64,000 nucleotides of DNA from Armigeres subalbatus (Eukaryota; Arthropoda; Insecta; Diptera; Culicidae). A program made the position numbers and the translations under genes. Every line of letters starts with the position of its first letter. Positions within the stretch are counted from its first letter, which is position 1. The DNA is taken from positions 318,125,259-318,189,258 of the forward strand of contig NC_085140.1 of NCBI RefSeq assembly GCF_024139115.2, written 5' to 3'. This document shows, in pieces, positions 1-8,985 of this stretch. The notes under the pieces are model-generated. The model did no database searches. It was not told the origin of the DNA and saw nothing but the letters and a program-made list of their open reading frames with translations.

Positions 1-2376
1 GACCGGTGCACCGGGCCTAAGCCATACAAACAAGGCATTATGGGAAGCATAAGAACCGAATATTTAACGCAGCAAATCTCGGTCCAGACAGTTCTTAAGT
101 CTTATGTTTTAATTCTTCTTCCGAGAGCCTTAAAACCAGAAGAGCGGGAAGAAACCCCTTTTGTGTGCGCCCTTGACTCTTGGACACGGTTTCGGAAGGC
201 GGCGGCTTTTCTCAGTGCCAAGTGCAAGCCGTTCCAGTGATGGTAGCTTGGGTCGAGCGGATTATGCGCAATGTTTTCCGACAAACCACATAAAAAAGAT
301 CCTTTCAGCCGCATCGGCTTGTCAGAGAATTGTTGCAGCTCAGCTGGTTAGACGTTATGGAGATCGAAGAGAGCTATTCTTGTAAATAAGCTCTTTGTTT
401 GTACAGATGACATTTGGGGTATAATCAGAAACAGATTTGAAACCTTGTGACTGCCTAAAATGTTGTTTAATACGACAATGATTGGAATTCAAGGAGGGCA
501 TGAAGACAAGTCTGAAGTGGAACTATATCAACAGGTAACTTGAAACAAACTGAAAATGAAAGTTTCAAACTTTAAAATAAAAAATGCGCATTTTCAGAGT
601 CCTTGTTGAAAACCGTTTTGCAGTAAAATATCATTTCCATGCTTACAGCATGACACATCCCAAACTTTGATTTGACGATCCTGCTTTATACAATTTCCTA
701 AAAAATGTGACATAATTCACGACATTTTCATTTTTAATTTATTCAAGATGAATACATTTTTCTAAGCCTTCTAAGTTCTATTGGTCCATTAAAGAACAAC
801 AAAAAATACGCCCTAATATAATTTAAATTCAACCCCCTTATTTATAATCAGAAAAAAATTATAGTGGAAGTAGAAGGGAAATAAATTTAATAAGGTGTTT
901 TTTAAAGAGAAGATACATTAAATAATTTTTGAAAATAATGTCATATTAAGTTAACAAAATAGTGACATAATAAGTTTCTAAAAGCAGAGTTGTACTGTCA
1001 TAAGAAATATTAAAGCAATATACAAAAAAAAACCGATGTTGTCTTCAATTTCGAATTATTCTTATGAAATTGTATCGATTTGGCTTCTCTTTAACGTGTT
1101 CCAATGTTTCGTTTATATACATATTATTCGAAAAACAAATTCATATTTTGAACTTATATCCACGAGGAAACCCCCTGAATGTACCTACAGCAGAAAAAAT
1201 GATTTCCTGTTTAACGATCAAACAACCGGTGTGGTAGGAGAATCCTTACAATCTTTGTTCGATATGTTCCAATCCAACATGCGACGACCACGGATGCGTT
1301 TTTAGACTGGGCTTCCATCACTCCGTTGAACATAAAGCAGCAGCGCCAGCGGCAACGATTCCAGTGCCTTTGGTACATGCACTGCATCGATTCTTTGTTT
1401 ACTTTTCTCCCACATCATTCATAAGTCTGGTTGATGATGATGGCGGAACGGCAACCATAAGAAGCAGCACAAAAGCTGCCGAACATGTCTGTCAAAGGTG
1501 AACCTGTCTCGTTGCCTCCAGCCAAGCGTAGAACCACGGCACTGGGGTACCTTTTTGGGCCGAAATCAAGTTCTGAACTAAACTTTTTAATATTGTTGTG
1601 TGCCTACATCGCTCCGTCCGGTTCGTTGGGGTGGGCTACCAAATACCATAGCCTAACTAACCATACGTGGAAAACCCGGCCCGGAAGGGATGATCTACAT
1701 GTTGTCAACCGACATGGCATTGCGGATCAACCTACATCGTTGTTTGGAAACGAGGGAGAATCCTTTGCTGTATTAAACCTCTATTTTACGTTGTTATGAT
1801 CTTGGATCAATTAAGAATAAAAAATGTTGTAAGATAAACTATGATTTAACTGAAAAAAAATCTAAATTCATCTGATCAGAGTGACATTGACATTGCAAGC
1901 TTTTTATTCAACGAGTCAGAGAAAAATGAGATTGTCGTCTGCTCTTTGAGCTTCCATGGCAATGTTTTTTTTAACTTTCGCTGTATCGATCTGTTTTTAT
2001 TCAACGATTTAAAGAAAAAATGATATTGTCGCTAGACCTGTGCGCCGTCATACGCCACTTAGCTCCACGCCGCAGAATTTCGTATTTCGCGCCGATGATT
2101 GGCCAACACAAAATCACAGTTTGCAGTGTGTTTGCATCTGCCGAATCAAGGCAACCTATCAGGCATTGATTAAATAGCTATTATACCTTTAGTAGATTTG
2201 TTTGTTTTTACCTCTGTCACTTTTACCCGCATAGGGGTGTTAAATGTTAGGTCATCCAAGAACTTTTTGGCAACAGACCTACAAATCAACGAGCGTAGCG
2301 ATGAAGTTCTAAGCTCATATGTAACTACATGTGGAATAACCTCATTGTGGTCGCATTGGGTGGTTCATCATCTCTT
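1..2376. other. Unassigned AT-rich sequence, no recognised gene
   Basis: I recognise no protein, RNA gene or mobile-element terminus here. The longest open frames (about 90-104 codons at 1036-1305, 1485-1799 and 2198-2488) have no familiar motif and look like chance frames. A short imperfect direct repeat near 1901-2031 is listed separately. This could be unique intergenic or intronic DNA. Confidence 0.5.
1901..2031. repeat. Imperfect direct repeat of about 37 bp
   Basis: The segment TTTTTATTCAACGA followed by AGAAAAA and ATTGTCG appears at 1901-1937 and again, diverged, at 1994-2031. The two copies are about 93 bp apart. Origin unknown. Confidence 0.6.
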
Positions 2377-2379
2377 TAA

Positions 2380-4690
2380 GGGCCGATGTCCACGTAGCGG
2401 TTTTGAACTTGCGTGCACGCAGCGTCAACGCAATTGCGGTAGGAAGTACCTAACATCAAATAGAATCATGCACACGCACTTGCGTTAACGCGGCGTCGCC
2501 ACATGTCTCATTTGCGGCGAGCGTTACCGCAAAGTCACCGCAATTCCCCACAGGAACGCAGCGTGCACGCCAGTATTTTTTTGACATTTCTCTATTCCTT
2601 TTCCTTCCAACAAGATTTCTAATGGGAAAATCTGCAGAAAGAATCTGTCAGAGCGAAATCAAAACAAACAAAAATACTTCTCAAATCAGTTCATTTTGGT
2701 TTCGAAAATTAGTTTGCAAATAACAAAAACTTTCAATTCTAACTTCTTTAATTAATAGTACTAGTACGTTCGGAGCGGCAAGTGTTTCTTTCGTTCCTAT
2801 GTTAATATCAGTCGAGATCAAACCACCTTTGGAAAGAACTGACAAGCAACCATCCCTGGCTGGCGGATAGAGTTAAAGTCAACGAACATATGTGCCCGAT
2901 AGTGTAGTGACGTTGCTTGTACCAACTTTATCAGAATAAATTGATTTCCGAACATACGGTGATGTGACAGTTTTGGACTGAATGATGGAGCAAAATTCAA
3001 CCAACAAAGTGCATTCCGTGGGACCCTGTATGCACCAAGGCAGGCGATACCAGTTCCGTAATGAGAAAAAATATTAAATTAATGTAAGTTTGTTACCGAG
3101 GTTCCTATAGGTCGTAGCTTTTCTAATTTTCTATTGCTGATAGATGTACATGTTTTTAGGAATATGAACGGAAGGATGTCGTCAAATAATGTGGATTGCA
3201 ATTGCAAAAAATAAACGAGACCAGATGATGAGATAGTGGCGAACCACAGTAAGACTCCGGGATCAGTGCGACTCTTCTAGTGTTGTGGGCAACGCGATCG
3301 GTGTTGCAGTGGAGTGAAAATTTATATTGAGTACCTAATTTGTAGGAGCGGTTGGAGTATCCGAGCAAAATGTTTAATGACTTTTAATTTCGGAACAAAA
3401 TGATTTGTTCCTATTTAGCCGACAAATCGCACTAATAAAAAATCGTACCCCAAACGCAAAAGATGATCGATTCAAGACAAGAACAATTAAATGCCTGGAT
3501 CCACAATAATTCAAGATTAATCTCGCCCTATGATATAATAAATTTTAGTTGGAAATAAAGAATAAATAACATTATGAAATCGTAACAATATTTATTAATT
3601 ATGAATGTAGAAAATATATTGGGATTAAGTAAAGCAATGCCAAATTTCTGCCTCTCTGTATTAAAACGTGTTTTTGAACAATCGGATTGTGTGGCCCAAT
3701 TTCAATTGAACAGGTCTACAATTAATTTCGAAAGTTTAAACTTTTCATTTAAGAAGTAATGGGTGACTTCTAAATCGACAGTGATTAATCTTTCTACCCT
3801 CTACTAAATAGCATCACTGGAACATTTTATTTTAGAATAATACCTACTAAGTTACTTTCTCTAGTCTGCCATCATATAGGTATGGTCAAACTCATGACAT
3901 GTTTTCAATAGCACTACCCATTGATTCTTGTTCGGGGGCGATGAGCTTCATACAAATCAAAATCAAACTTTTATATTTGTAATACTTTACACTCCAAATA
4001 ATCTAAACGTTGTTTTCACATAAATTGTCAGGTACATTTTACGTGCACACGTAACTGCAAATGCTTCAGAAAATTCAGGTTAAACATATGTGTCCAGGGA
4101 ATTTTATCTAAAACTCAGGTAGAACTTACCTGATTTTCACGTAGAATGAAAATTCTATTGGAAAATCAGGTAAAAGTTACGTGAATTTTAGATGGAAAAA
4201 ATCTACTTACTTTTCCAGATGGAAACAATGTGCAGATTTTTTTGGGTGTAAATATTGCACGTTTGATGTCTTTATGTGGATTGATATTGTGTATCCGGAA
4301 TAAATTTATACCGCTTTTTATACCGAAGTTGGATTTTTCTTCAGATACAGGCAACTTTTCCAACTTCGGAAGTAGTGCGCTGGATTCGCCTAAAGATGCG
4401 CTAAACAACGCATCAATTAGTTTGACAAATAAAACTTCGGAAGAAAGTCCCGACTTCCGAATTCTAACTTGGTGCTACACCGACAATAACTCGATTCAGA
4501 AAAGGAAGAGAAAGGAAAATGACGGAATGACAATCAGCTGGCAGTCGGATGACATTTGGTGTGACAGATAGGTTTGACGGTAGAAGTTTTGCGGCAAATT
4601 ACCGCTTGTCGTGTGCATTCCCAGCCTGATTCAACGCCGAGTAACGCTGCGTCAACGCAGCTTGAAAAACCGCTACGTGGACATCGGCCC
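2380..4690. mobile_element. 2.3-kb TIR DNA transposon with TAA target duplication (PIF/Harbinger-like, non-autonomous)
   Basis: The termini are inverted: 2380 begins GGGCCGATGTCCACGTAGCG and 4690 ends with its reverse complement. Both ends are flanked by TAA (2377-2379 and 4691-4693). A 3-bp TAA/TTA duplication is typical of PIF/Harbinger, so the superfamily is an inference from duplication length. Behind the left terminus (2405-2575) and before the right one (4600-4660) lie short GCGTCAACGC / GCGTTAACGC / ACGCAGCGT words, which look like subterminal transposase-binding repeats. No transposase motif is recognisable in any frame. The best open frames (4230-4571 plus; 2818-3000 and 3156-3368 minus) are uninformative. 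Probably a mobilised non-autonomous copy with an internal filler of unknown origin. Confidence 0.75.
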
Positions 4691-4802
4691 TAAAGGTTTG
4701 AATAATACATATCTTAATTAATCTAGTGCTTATATACGCGGTTACAAGTCAATACTATAATTAATGTTGGATTTGGATTCCCAGTCTGGTTCTGGAATAT
4801 CT

Positions 4803-4850
4803 TTGTGTTATCCTCGTGATATGCGAATGCAAAAATGGTAACGTGGCTTC
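4803..4850 (+). repeat. Fragment of Feilai-type SINE body
   Basis: The run GCGAATGCAAAAATGGTAAC and its neighbours match the body of the intact SINE at 36496-36788. Only about 45 bp is recognisable, without tRNA head or tail. Confidence 0.5.
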
Positions 4851-4974
4851 TGGAGCTGGAGCACGATGGGGCACGTGACCCCACTCCTCCTTTTACTTAA
4901 ATTGGCAAAATTGTTCTAAAAAAATGGTTTCGATTTATTACGATAAACAATTTCCAAAGAAATTTCTTGGTTTT

Positions 4975-5470
4975 TCCTTTAATAATTTCCTAAGGCAGAC
5001 CTGGAGGAAGTTCTGAAGTAATCCATGCAAAACTGAGCTTGTTTAACTGCTGTCCGGACTTTCGAAGAAATTCCTGGATAAATATAGGAATTTGTATGCA
5101 AATTCCAATAGCTATTTGTTTGTAAAATCCATTAAAAATTCCTTCGTAAATTTCTTTCAGAAATCCATTTAAAATCTGTTCAAAAATCTTTTCATGTTAT
5201 TTCTTCAGGAGTTGAGTCGGGAATTCCTCCAGGATTTTTTTCGAACATCTCTTTAGAGAATCGACCAGGAATTAATTTGGATATTTCTTCAGAAAGGAAA
5301 GCCCTGTGTATTTTTTCAGAAATTCCTTTGAAGCTTCCTCCAGGAAGTCCTTAGGAAATTCTTTCAGTAAACCATACAAAATTTCTGCAGGAATAATTCC
5401 GGTAAGAATTCTAATTTGTAGGAATTTCTAAAGAAATTTTAGAAAAAAAATTCCAAAGGTATTTGAGTGT
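4975..5470. repeat. Degenerate GAATTCC/TTCC tandem repeat tract
   Basis: Loose repetition of words such as TTCCTCCAGGA, AATTCCTT and GAAATTCC, mainly in the T/C-rich orientation. It belongs to the same repeat type as 6985-7540, 15340-18080 and 50930-51640. The tract at 6985-7540 reads mostly in the opposite orientation, so the two may be arms of one old foldback. Confidence 0.6.
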
Positions 5471-5662
5471 TAAACTTATTTTAAATTTAAAAAACCCTGA
5501 TTAATCCACCTAGCGGTGATGGTGCCTTTCTCATGCAAATAAAAAAATAATATTTAGGCCATACCATCCGAGCCCATAGTCTGATCTAGCCAATTTTCAA
5601 TAGGAAACAATTGGAGAGATAAGAAAATTATTTTGAGCTTTTTAGTGGAATGTTTTCACCTG

Positions 5663-5740
5663 TCATAAGACGAGTTTGAACAATCCCATTGAATTCCACC
5701 ACTTAATTGTATCCTGACAGATACGTATTTCGACCTCAAC
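5663..5740. repeat. Left inverted terminal segment of the Penelope-like element
   Basis: Runs from TCATAAGACGAG to CGACCTCAAC and is the inverted, slightly diverged copy of 6350-6424. One clear difference is the spacing around the AATTG/ATACGTAT words. Confidence 0.8.
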
Positions 5741-5883
5741 AGTAAGGCCGTCTTCAGTGTCTTGTACTTGACTCGACTTGAAGAAAATGATCGCAGCTTA
5801 CACTATTTATACTATGCGTAGGTATAATAATTTATCTAGGTACTTATCTTACTACGGTGCTTATTTCTACTCGCTTGATGCGC

Positions 5884-6381
5884 TTAATGCTTAGGTATAA
5901 ACTTGAAGAGCCAGGAGCTACCATTTCCTTGATCTTTATTCAACAACCGCGTTTGTACCTGTCGGTAGATTTCCAAGCTCTCAGCAACATCAAGTTTCCA
6001 CGGAGAAGAGACATTTCTTAAAATTTTAATGTTTGATGTCGTAATTGAATGATTTTCCTGATATACATGTTCAGCTACCTTAGACCTAAACTCATAATTT
6101 AATCCCTTATCAGTTTCCCTCTTAGCCTTACTTACTTCTGCAATATGTTCTTTGAACCTTACATCTAACGATCTTTTTGTTTGACCTACATATACTTTAT
6201 CACACTGTGAACAATTAATTTGATAAACCCCGGCCTTATTTAACATTTCTACTCTATCCTTTGTGGAGCCCAACAGTGTCTTCAGTTGATTGCTTCTGCT
6301 GGAGAATACTAAATCGATGCCGAATTTCCTCAGTCGATGGCGTAGCTGGTGAGGTCGAAATACGTATCTGTCAAGGTACAA
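5884..6381 (-). CDS. GIY-YIG endonuclease domain of a Penelope-like retroelement (5'-partial)
   Basis: A 165-residue open frame. Residues 51-53 (GVY) and 64-66 (YVG) are the GIY and YIG motifs. They are followed by GQTKRSL and an RFKEH motif holding the likely catalytic arginine (R75) and H79. C57 and C60 just after GVY, with H105 and H111 further on, fit the zinc-binding CCHH arrangement known in Penelope-type endonucleases. The acidic residue of the active site is probably E134 or E137 in AESLEI. Residues 1-48 correspond to the linker between reverse transcriptase and nuclease. In this family the domain nicks target DNA to prime reverse transcription. The start used is only the first ATG of a truncated frame inside the inverted segment; the real protein would be much longer. 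The domain looks undamaged, but the element cannot be autonomous. Confidence 0.85.
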   Translation of the reverse strand: MYLDRYVFRPHQLRHRLRKFGIDLVFSSRSNQLKTLLGSTKDRVEMLNKAGVYQINCSQCDKVYVGQTKRSLDVRFKEHIAEVSKAKRETDKGLNYEFRSKVAEHVYQENHSITTSNIKILRNVSSPWKLDVAESLEIYRQVQTRLLNKDQGNGSSWLFKFIPKH

Positions 6382-6424
6382 TTAAGTGGTGGAATTAAAT
6401 GGGATTGTTCAAACTCGTCTTATG
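6350..6424. repeat. Right inverted terminal segment of the Penelope-like element
   Basis: Begins GAGGTCGAAATACG and ends CGTCTTATGA, the inverse of 5663-5740. The endonuclease open frame starts inside this segment, as expected if pseudo-LTRs overlap the coding region. Confidence 0.8.
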
Positions 6425-6984
6425 AATTGGAGAGAATTCTGCGTCGAATGCAACTTGTTGCAAGCAAATCGGTTAGAGATAAGTGCTTGAAAAATGAGTG
6501 ACAATTTTTTACTTGATTTTTTTAAATAAAAAATTGTATTTTGGCCATAATTTCCGAGCCCATAGACCGATTTTCAAATGGGAGAGGATTCTGCGTAGAA
6601 CGCAACTTGTTGCAAGCAAATCGGTTAAGAATAAGTGCCTGAACAATAAATGACAATTTTGCTACATTTTGTTGGGTGGGTGCGCACATACACACACATA
6701 TACAAAGACATCACCATAATTCGTCCAACTGAGTCGATCAGTATATAACACTATGGGTCTCCGGGCGTTCGATAAAAAGTTTGTTTTTGGAGCGATCATA
6801 TAGCCTTTACGGCGAAGCCTCAATAAAAAAAATGAAAGAAGTCGACCGAAATCTAACCTGGCAACAGGTTAAAGCGATAGCCGGGCAATGCTCAGGATGG
6901 AGATCTTTCACCGGAGGTGTACAGGATCCATAAGAAAGAAAAAGAAGTATACGAAAAAGGGAAAAACACTTAAACCACGGTTAA

Positions 6985-7540
6985 AAAAATGAAGGAGTTT
7001 ACAAACGAAATTTCCGATGATTTTTTGAAGATATTCCCGAAAGAATTCTCAAAGGAATTTTGAAAGAATTTTTCGATGATCTACAGGAATTTCTGGAAGA
7101 GTTGCTAAAGAAATTTCAAGAGGAATGTCTGAAGGAAATCCTATAGGAAATTCGGAAAAAAATCCTGGAGAAAGTTCTACAAAAATTCCAGAGGGAAATT
7201 TCGTAAGAATGCCAAAAATATCTTCCTAGAGTTTCGGAAGAAATTTTTTGAGGAGCTGCTGGAAAAATTTCTATTAGAAATTCCTAAAAAAAATTCCTGT
7301 GGGAATTTCTGAAAAAAATATTCCTATATCAAATTCCGAAAGATTTCTCCTAAAGGGATTTCCGAATGTATTCCTAAAACAGTGTCCGTAGGTATTCGTA
7401 TGGAAATTCTTGAAGAATTTTCTAAGGAATTCTTAAGAGATTTTTCAAAGGAATTCCTAAAAAAGTTTTCTAATGAATTTCTGAAGAAATTCCAAAAAGA
7501 CGAGCGAAGCAATCCCTAAAGTAATTTCCAAGGAAATTTT
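6985..7540. repeat. Degenerate GGAATT/GAAATTCC tandem repeat tract
   Basis: Words such as AGGAATTTCTGAAG, GGAAATTC and AAATTCCT recur with a loose spacing near 12 or 24 bp, mainly in A/G-rich orientation. The minus-strand frame at 7324-7512 (asparagine- and serine-rich) is a by-product of the repeat. Confidence 0.65.
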
Positions 7541-7547
7541 TGACGTC

Positions 7548-7885
7548 TCACAGTGGGCATCCATCGTATGTCTGCTCCAGCTGGGCATAAAACGCTTCTT
7601 TCTCGTCGTCGGGTCTCCCTTCGTGTGGGCAGTGCACGTTGATGATGCTATAGTTAAAGAAACGGCCTTTTGTCCTCAGCTTGCACATCCTTGCATTGAT
7701 TGGCTGCCACCCAACCACGCGTTGGCGCTTCTTGCCCAGCACTATGAAGCCGGTTCCCAGTTCGTTGGTGGTGCCACAGCTTTTGTAGAAGATAGCCGCT
7801 TGATGCCCGCTTTTCCATACTTTCTATCCTGTTCAGAAGATTTCCTGCAGCGCTACGACGTCGGAGTTGCGGGGGTGTAATTCAT
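7548..7885 (-). pseudogene. RTE-clade LINE endonuclease fragment (second half, cut by an LTR element)
   Basis: The minus strand encodes pieces of an apurinic-type (EEP) endonuclease as in RTE/JAM1 elements. SDVVALQE lies near 7860, a frame change follows, then GTGFIV and VVGWQPINARM near 7700, and NVHCPHEG with EKEAFYAQLEQTYDGCP to 7548. The domain stops there, before the GDMNAQVG catalytic motif, so it is truncated at its C-terminal side by the adjoining repeat tract. Its N-terminal start lies at 14738-14805 on the other side of the LTR retrotransposon, which inserted into it. Frame shifts and stops show it was dead before or soon after that insertion. Confidence 0.8.
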
Positions 7886-7890
7886 CATAG

Positions 7891-8159
7891 TGTGCGGCAT
7901 GGTTAATGATAATCAATGCATACACTGAACAGTGTACAGTGTGCTGAACGGTCACACCTTTTGAATGTACCTTGCACGCTGTCGACATGGCGACAGACCG
8001 ACACAACGCATCACACGCTTACGCGCGAAGTCACATTCGGCAAGCGCCTCTGCAAGCTGCATCATTTTCCGGTAGCATAACAACAGGTAAGTCGCCATTT
8101 TATATATAATAAGTATAAACTCCAAGCGCTGGGTTATTCCTCGTATGCGGAAGTGCACA
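7891..8159 (+). repeat. 5' LTR
   Basis: 269 bp with TG...CA ends. Contains a consensus splice donor (CAG before 8087, then GTAAGT) and a TATATATAATAAG stretch at about 8101-8113 that could act as TATA box or poly(A) signal. The transcription start cannot be placed from sequence alone. Confidence 0.95.
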
Positions 8160-8162
8160 TTT

Positions 8163-8181
8163 TGGCGATCCTGCCAGGAGT
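8163..8181 (+). other. Primer-binding site
   Basis: TGGCGATCCTGCCAGGAGT lies 3 bases after the LTR. It begins TGG, the complement of a tRNA CCA end. TGGCGAYC-type sites are used with tRNA-Arg in several insect gypsy and BEL elements, so tRNA-Arg is a reasonable guess that needs comparison with the host tRNA set. Confidence 0.75.
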
Positions 8182-8300
8182 AATTAAATATTGACTTGAT
8201 TCCCAAAAGTTAGAAGGAATAACCCAGACGCTAGCAAATCAGCCCAACAAACGAACTCCATTTTCTTTTTTTCAAATCTGATGATGCAAAACAAAAAAGT

Positions 8301-8740
8301 TCTTAGCGTGACGGGATGTCCGCATCAACTAATTACCTCAGTGTTAAAAGAAATCAGTCCTTAGCGTGACGGGATGTCCGCATTACCAAATAACCTCGGC
8401 GAAACAAAAATATCAGTCTTGGGCGTGACGGGATGTCCGCAAAACTCGCGCTTAGTATGGCGAGGCATGTGGTTTTTACAATTGATCCTTGGCATGTTAG
8501 GAAATCTTTTAAACAAATGTCCTTAGTACGCCCACAAATGTCCTGGGTGTAACGAAATGTCCATTCAAACAGGCGTGACGGGATGTCCGCGACAACAAAG
8601 AGTTGAGCCGTCCGTATAAAAGTCCACGGCGTAACAAAGTGTCTTTGTGACAAGTCCTAGGCGTGACGGGATGTCCGCATAATTTCAAATGATCTTGATT
8701 GTGGAACACAATCTTTGGCGTGACGGGATGTCCGCAAAAC
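8301..8740 (+). promoter_or_regulatory. Leader repeat array with 19-bp core (candidate protein-binding/insulator-like array)
   Basis: The core GCGTGACGGGATGTCCGCA is present without change at 8306-8324, 8364-8382, 8423-8441, 8661-8679 and 8718-8736. It is nearly complete at 8573-8590. Degenerate units lie near 8492, 8521, 8546 and 8628. Conserved units are 55-60 bp apart and usually preceded by CTTRG/CTTTG. The spacers are A-rich and not conserved, so the cores are held by selection or recent duplication. The core has an imperfect dyad (GAC-GGGAT-GTC flanked by GC). Drosophila gypsy carries an array of Su(Hw) sites at the same place. This sequence is different, so a binding protein is only inferred. 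Confidence 0.7.
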
Positions 8741-8985
8741 CTGCTCCAATGTGTAATAAAACCTCCAAGCAAGGTTCTTTGATGTCACTGCCCACTTGAT
8801 ATCCTCTGTCATTATCTTAAAAAAAAAATGTACTAGTTAGACGAAAACAAAACCCTTGCACCCATTGAAATTATCCTTTAAATACAGACATTCGCCCTGT
8901 AATAGGAAACATTATGCTTGACTAAAGCTCGAGTGCTCGTTAATTGTGTCTATTCCAGATCATATAAGTAATTGTTCCAAACAAT

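Larger units (their letters stand above)
5619..6424 (-). mobile_element. 5'-truncated Penelope-like element with GIY-YIG domain and inverted terminal segments
   Basis: An 806-bp insertion flanked by the 10-bp duplication AATTGGAGAG (5609-5618 and 6425-6434). Coding is on the minus strand and contains only the C-terminal GIY-YIG endonuclease region. The reverse transcriptase is missing. The ends carry an inverted repeat of about 75 bp (5663-5740 versus 6350-6424), with an extra 44 bp outside the left arm. Penelope-like elements are known for such pseudo-LTR segments in direct or inverted order and for variable-length target duplications, which fits. The left part (5740-5883) would be the 3' untranslated region. 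Confidence 0.8.
5495..6834. mobile_element. MITE-like repeat (GATTAATCCACC family), interrupted by a Penelope-like insertion
   Basis: The element starts near GATTAATCCACCTAGCGGTG and ends near the words TTTTTGGAGCG and AGCCTTTACG. A monomer of about 150 bp occurs twice (around 5555-5618 plus 6425-6525, and 6535-6660). It contains GGCCATA, CCGAGCCCATAG and CAACTTGTTGCAAGCAAATC. The first monomer is split by the insertion at 5619-6424. Related fragments occur near 32155-32960, 33430-33570, 34140-34325 and 48990-49255, so it is a dispersed family in this genome. No coding capacity of its own. Confidence 0.65.
8087..8958 (+). other. Putative leader intron (donor in LTR, acceptor before gag)
   Basis: Donor CAG|GTAAGT at 8087 inside the LTR is a perfect consensus. 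Acceptor TGTCTATTCCAG ends at 8958, 27 bases before the gag ATG at 8986. Removal would delete the primer-binding site and the repeat array from mRNA. Each conserved array unit contains an ATG, so an unspliced leader would present many upstream starts to scanning ribosomes. The weak point is that the transcription start must lie upstream of 8087, which is not shown. Confidence 0.4.

Noticed and set aside
2818..3368. Minus-strand frames as a decayed Harbinger transposase
   Set aside because: A weak resemblance to the PG and AHNTRR motifs appears, but in the wrong order along the strand, so it is probably chance.
4166..4571. Overlapping frames in the TIR element as a transposon-encoded protein
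   Set aside because: Opposite-strand mirror frames over the same bases, no domain recognisable.
2375..4694. piggyBac-type TTAA duplication for the 2380-4690 element
   Set aside because: The left flank is TTTAA but the right flank is TAAAG. Only TAA is shared.
8301..8740. CRISPR-like array
   Set aside because: Repeats are in the leader of a eukaryotic LTR element, spacers are A-rich and irregular, and no cas genes exist.
8354..8772. Minus-strand frames with repeated ADIPSR/TSRHA peptides
   Set aside because: They are the translation of the leader array, antisense to the element, with no conserved start.
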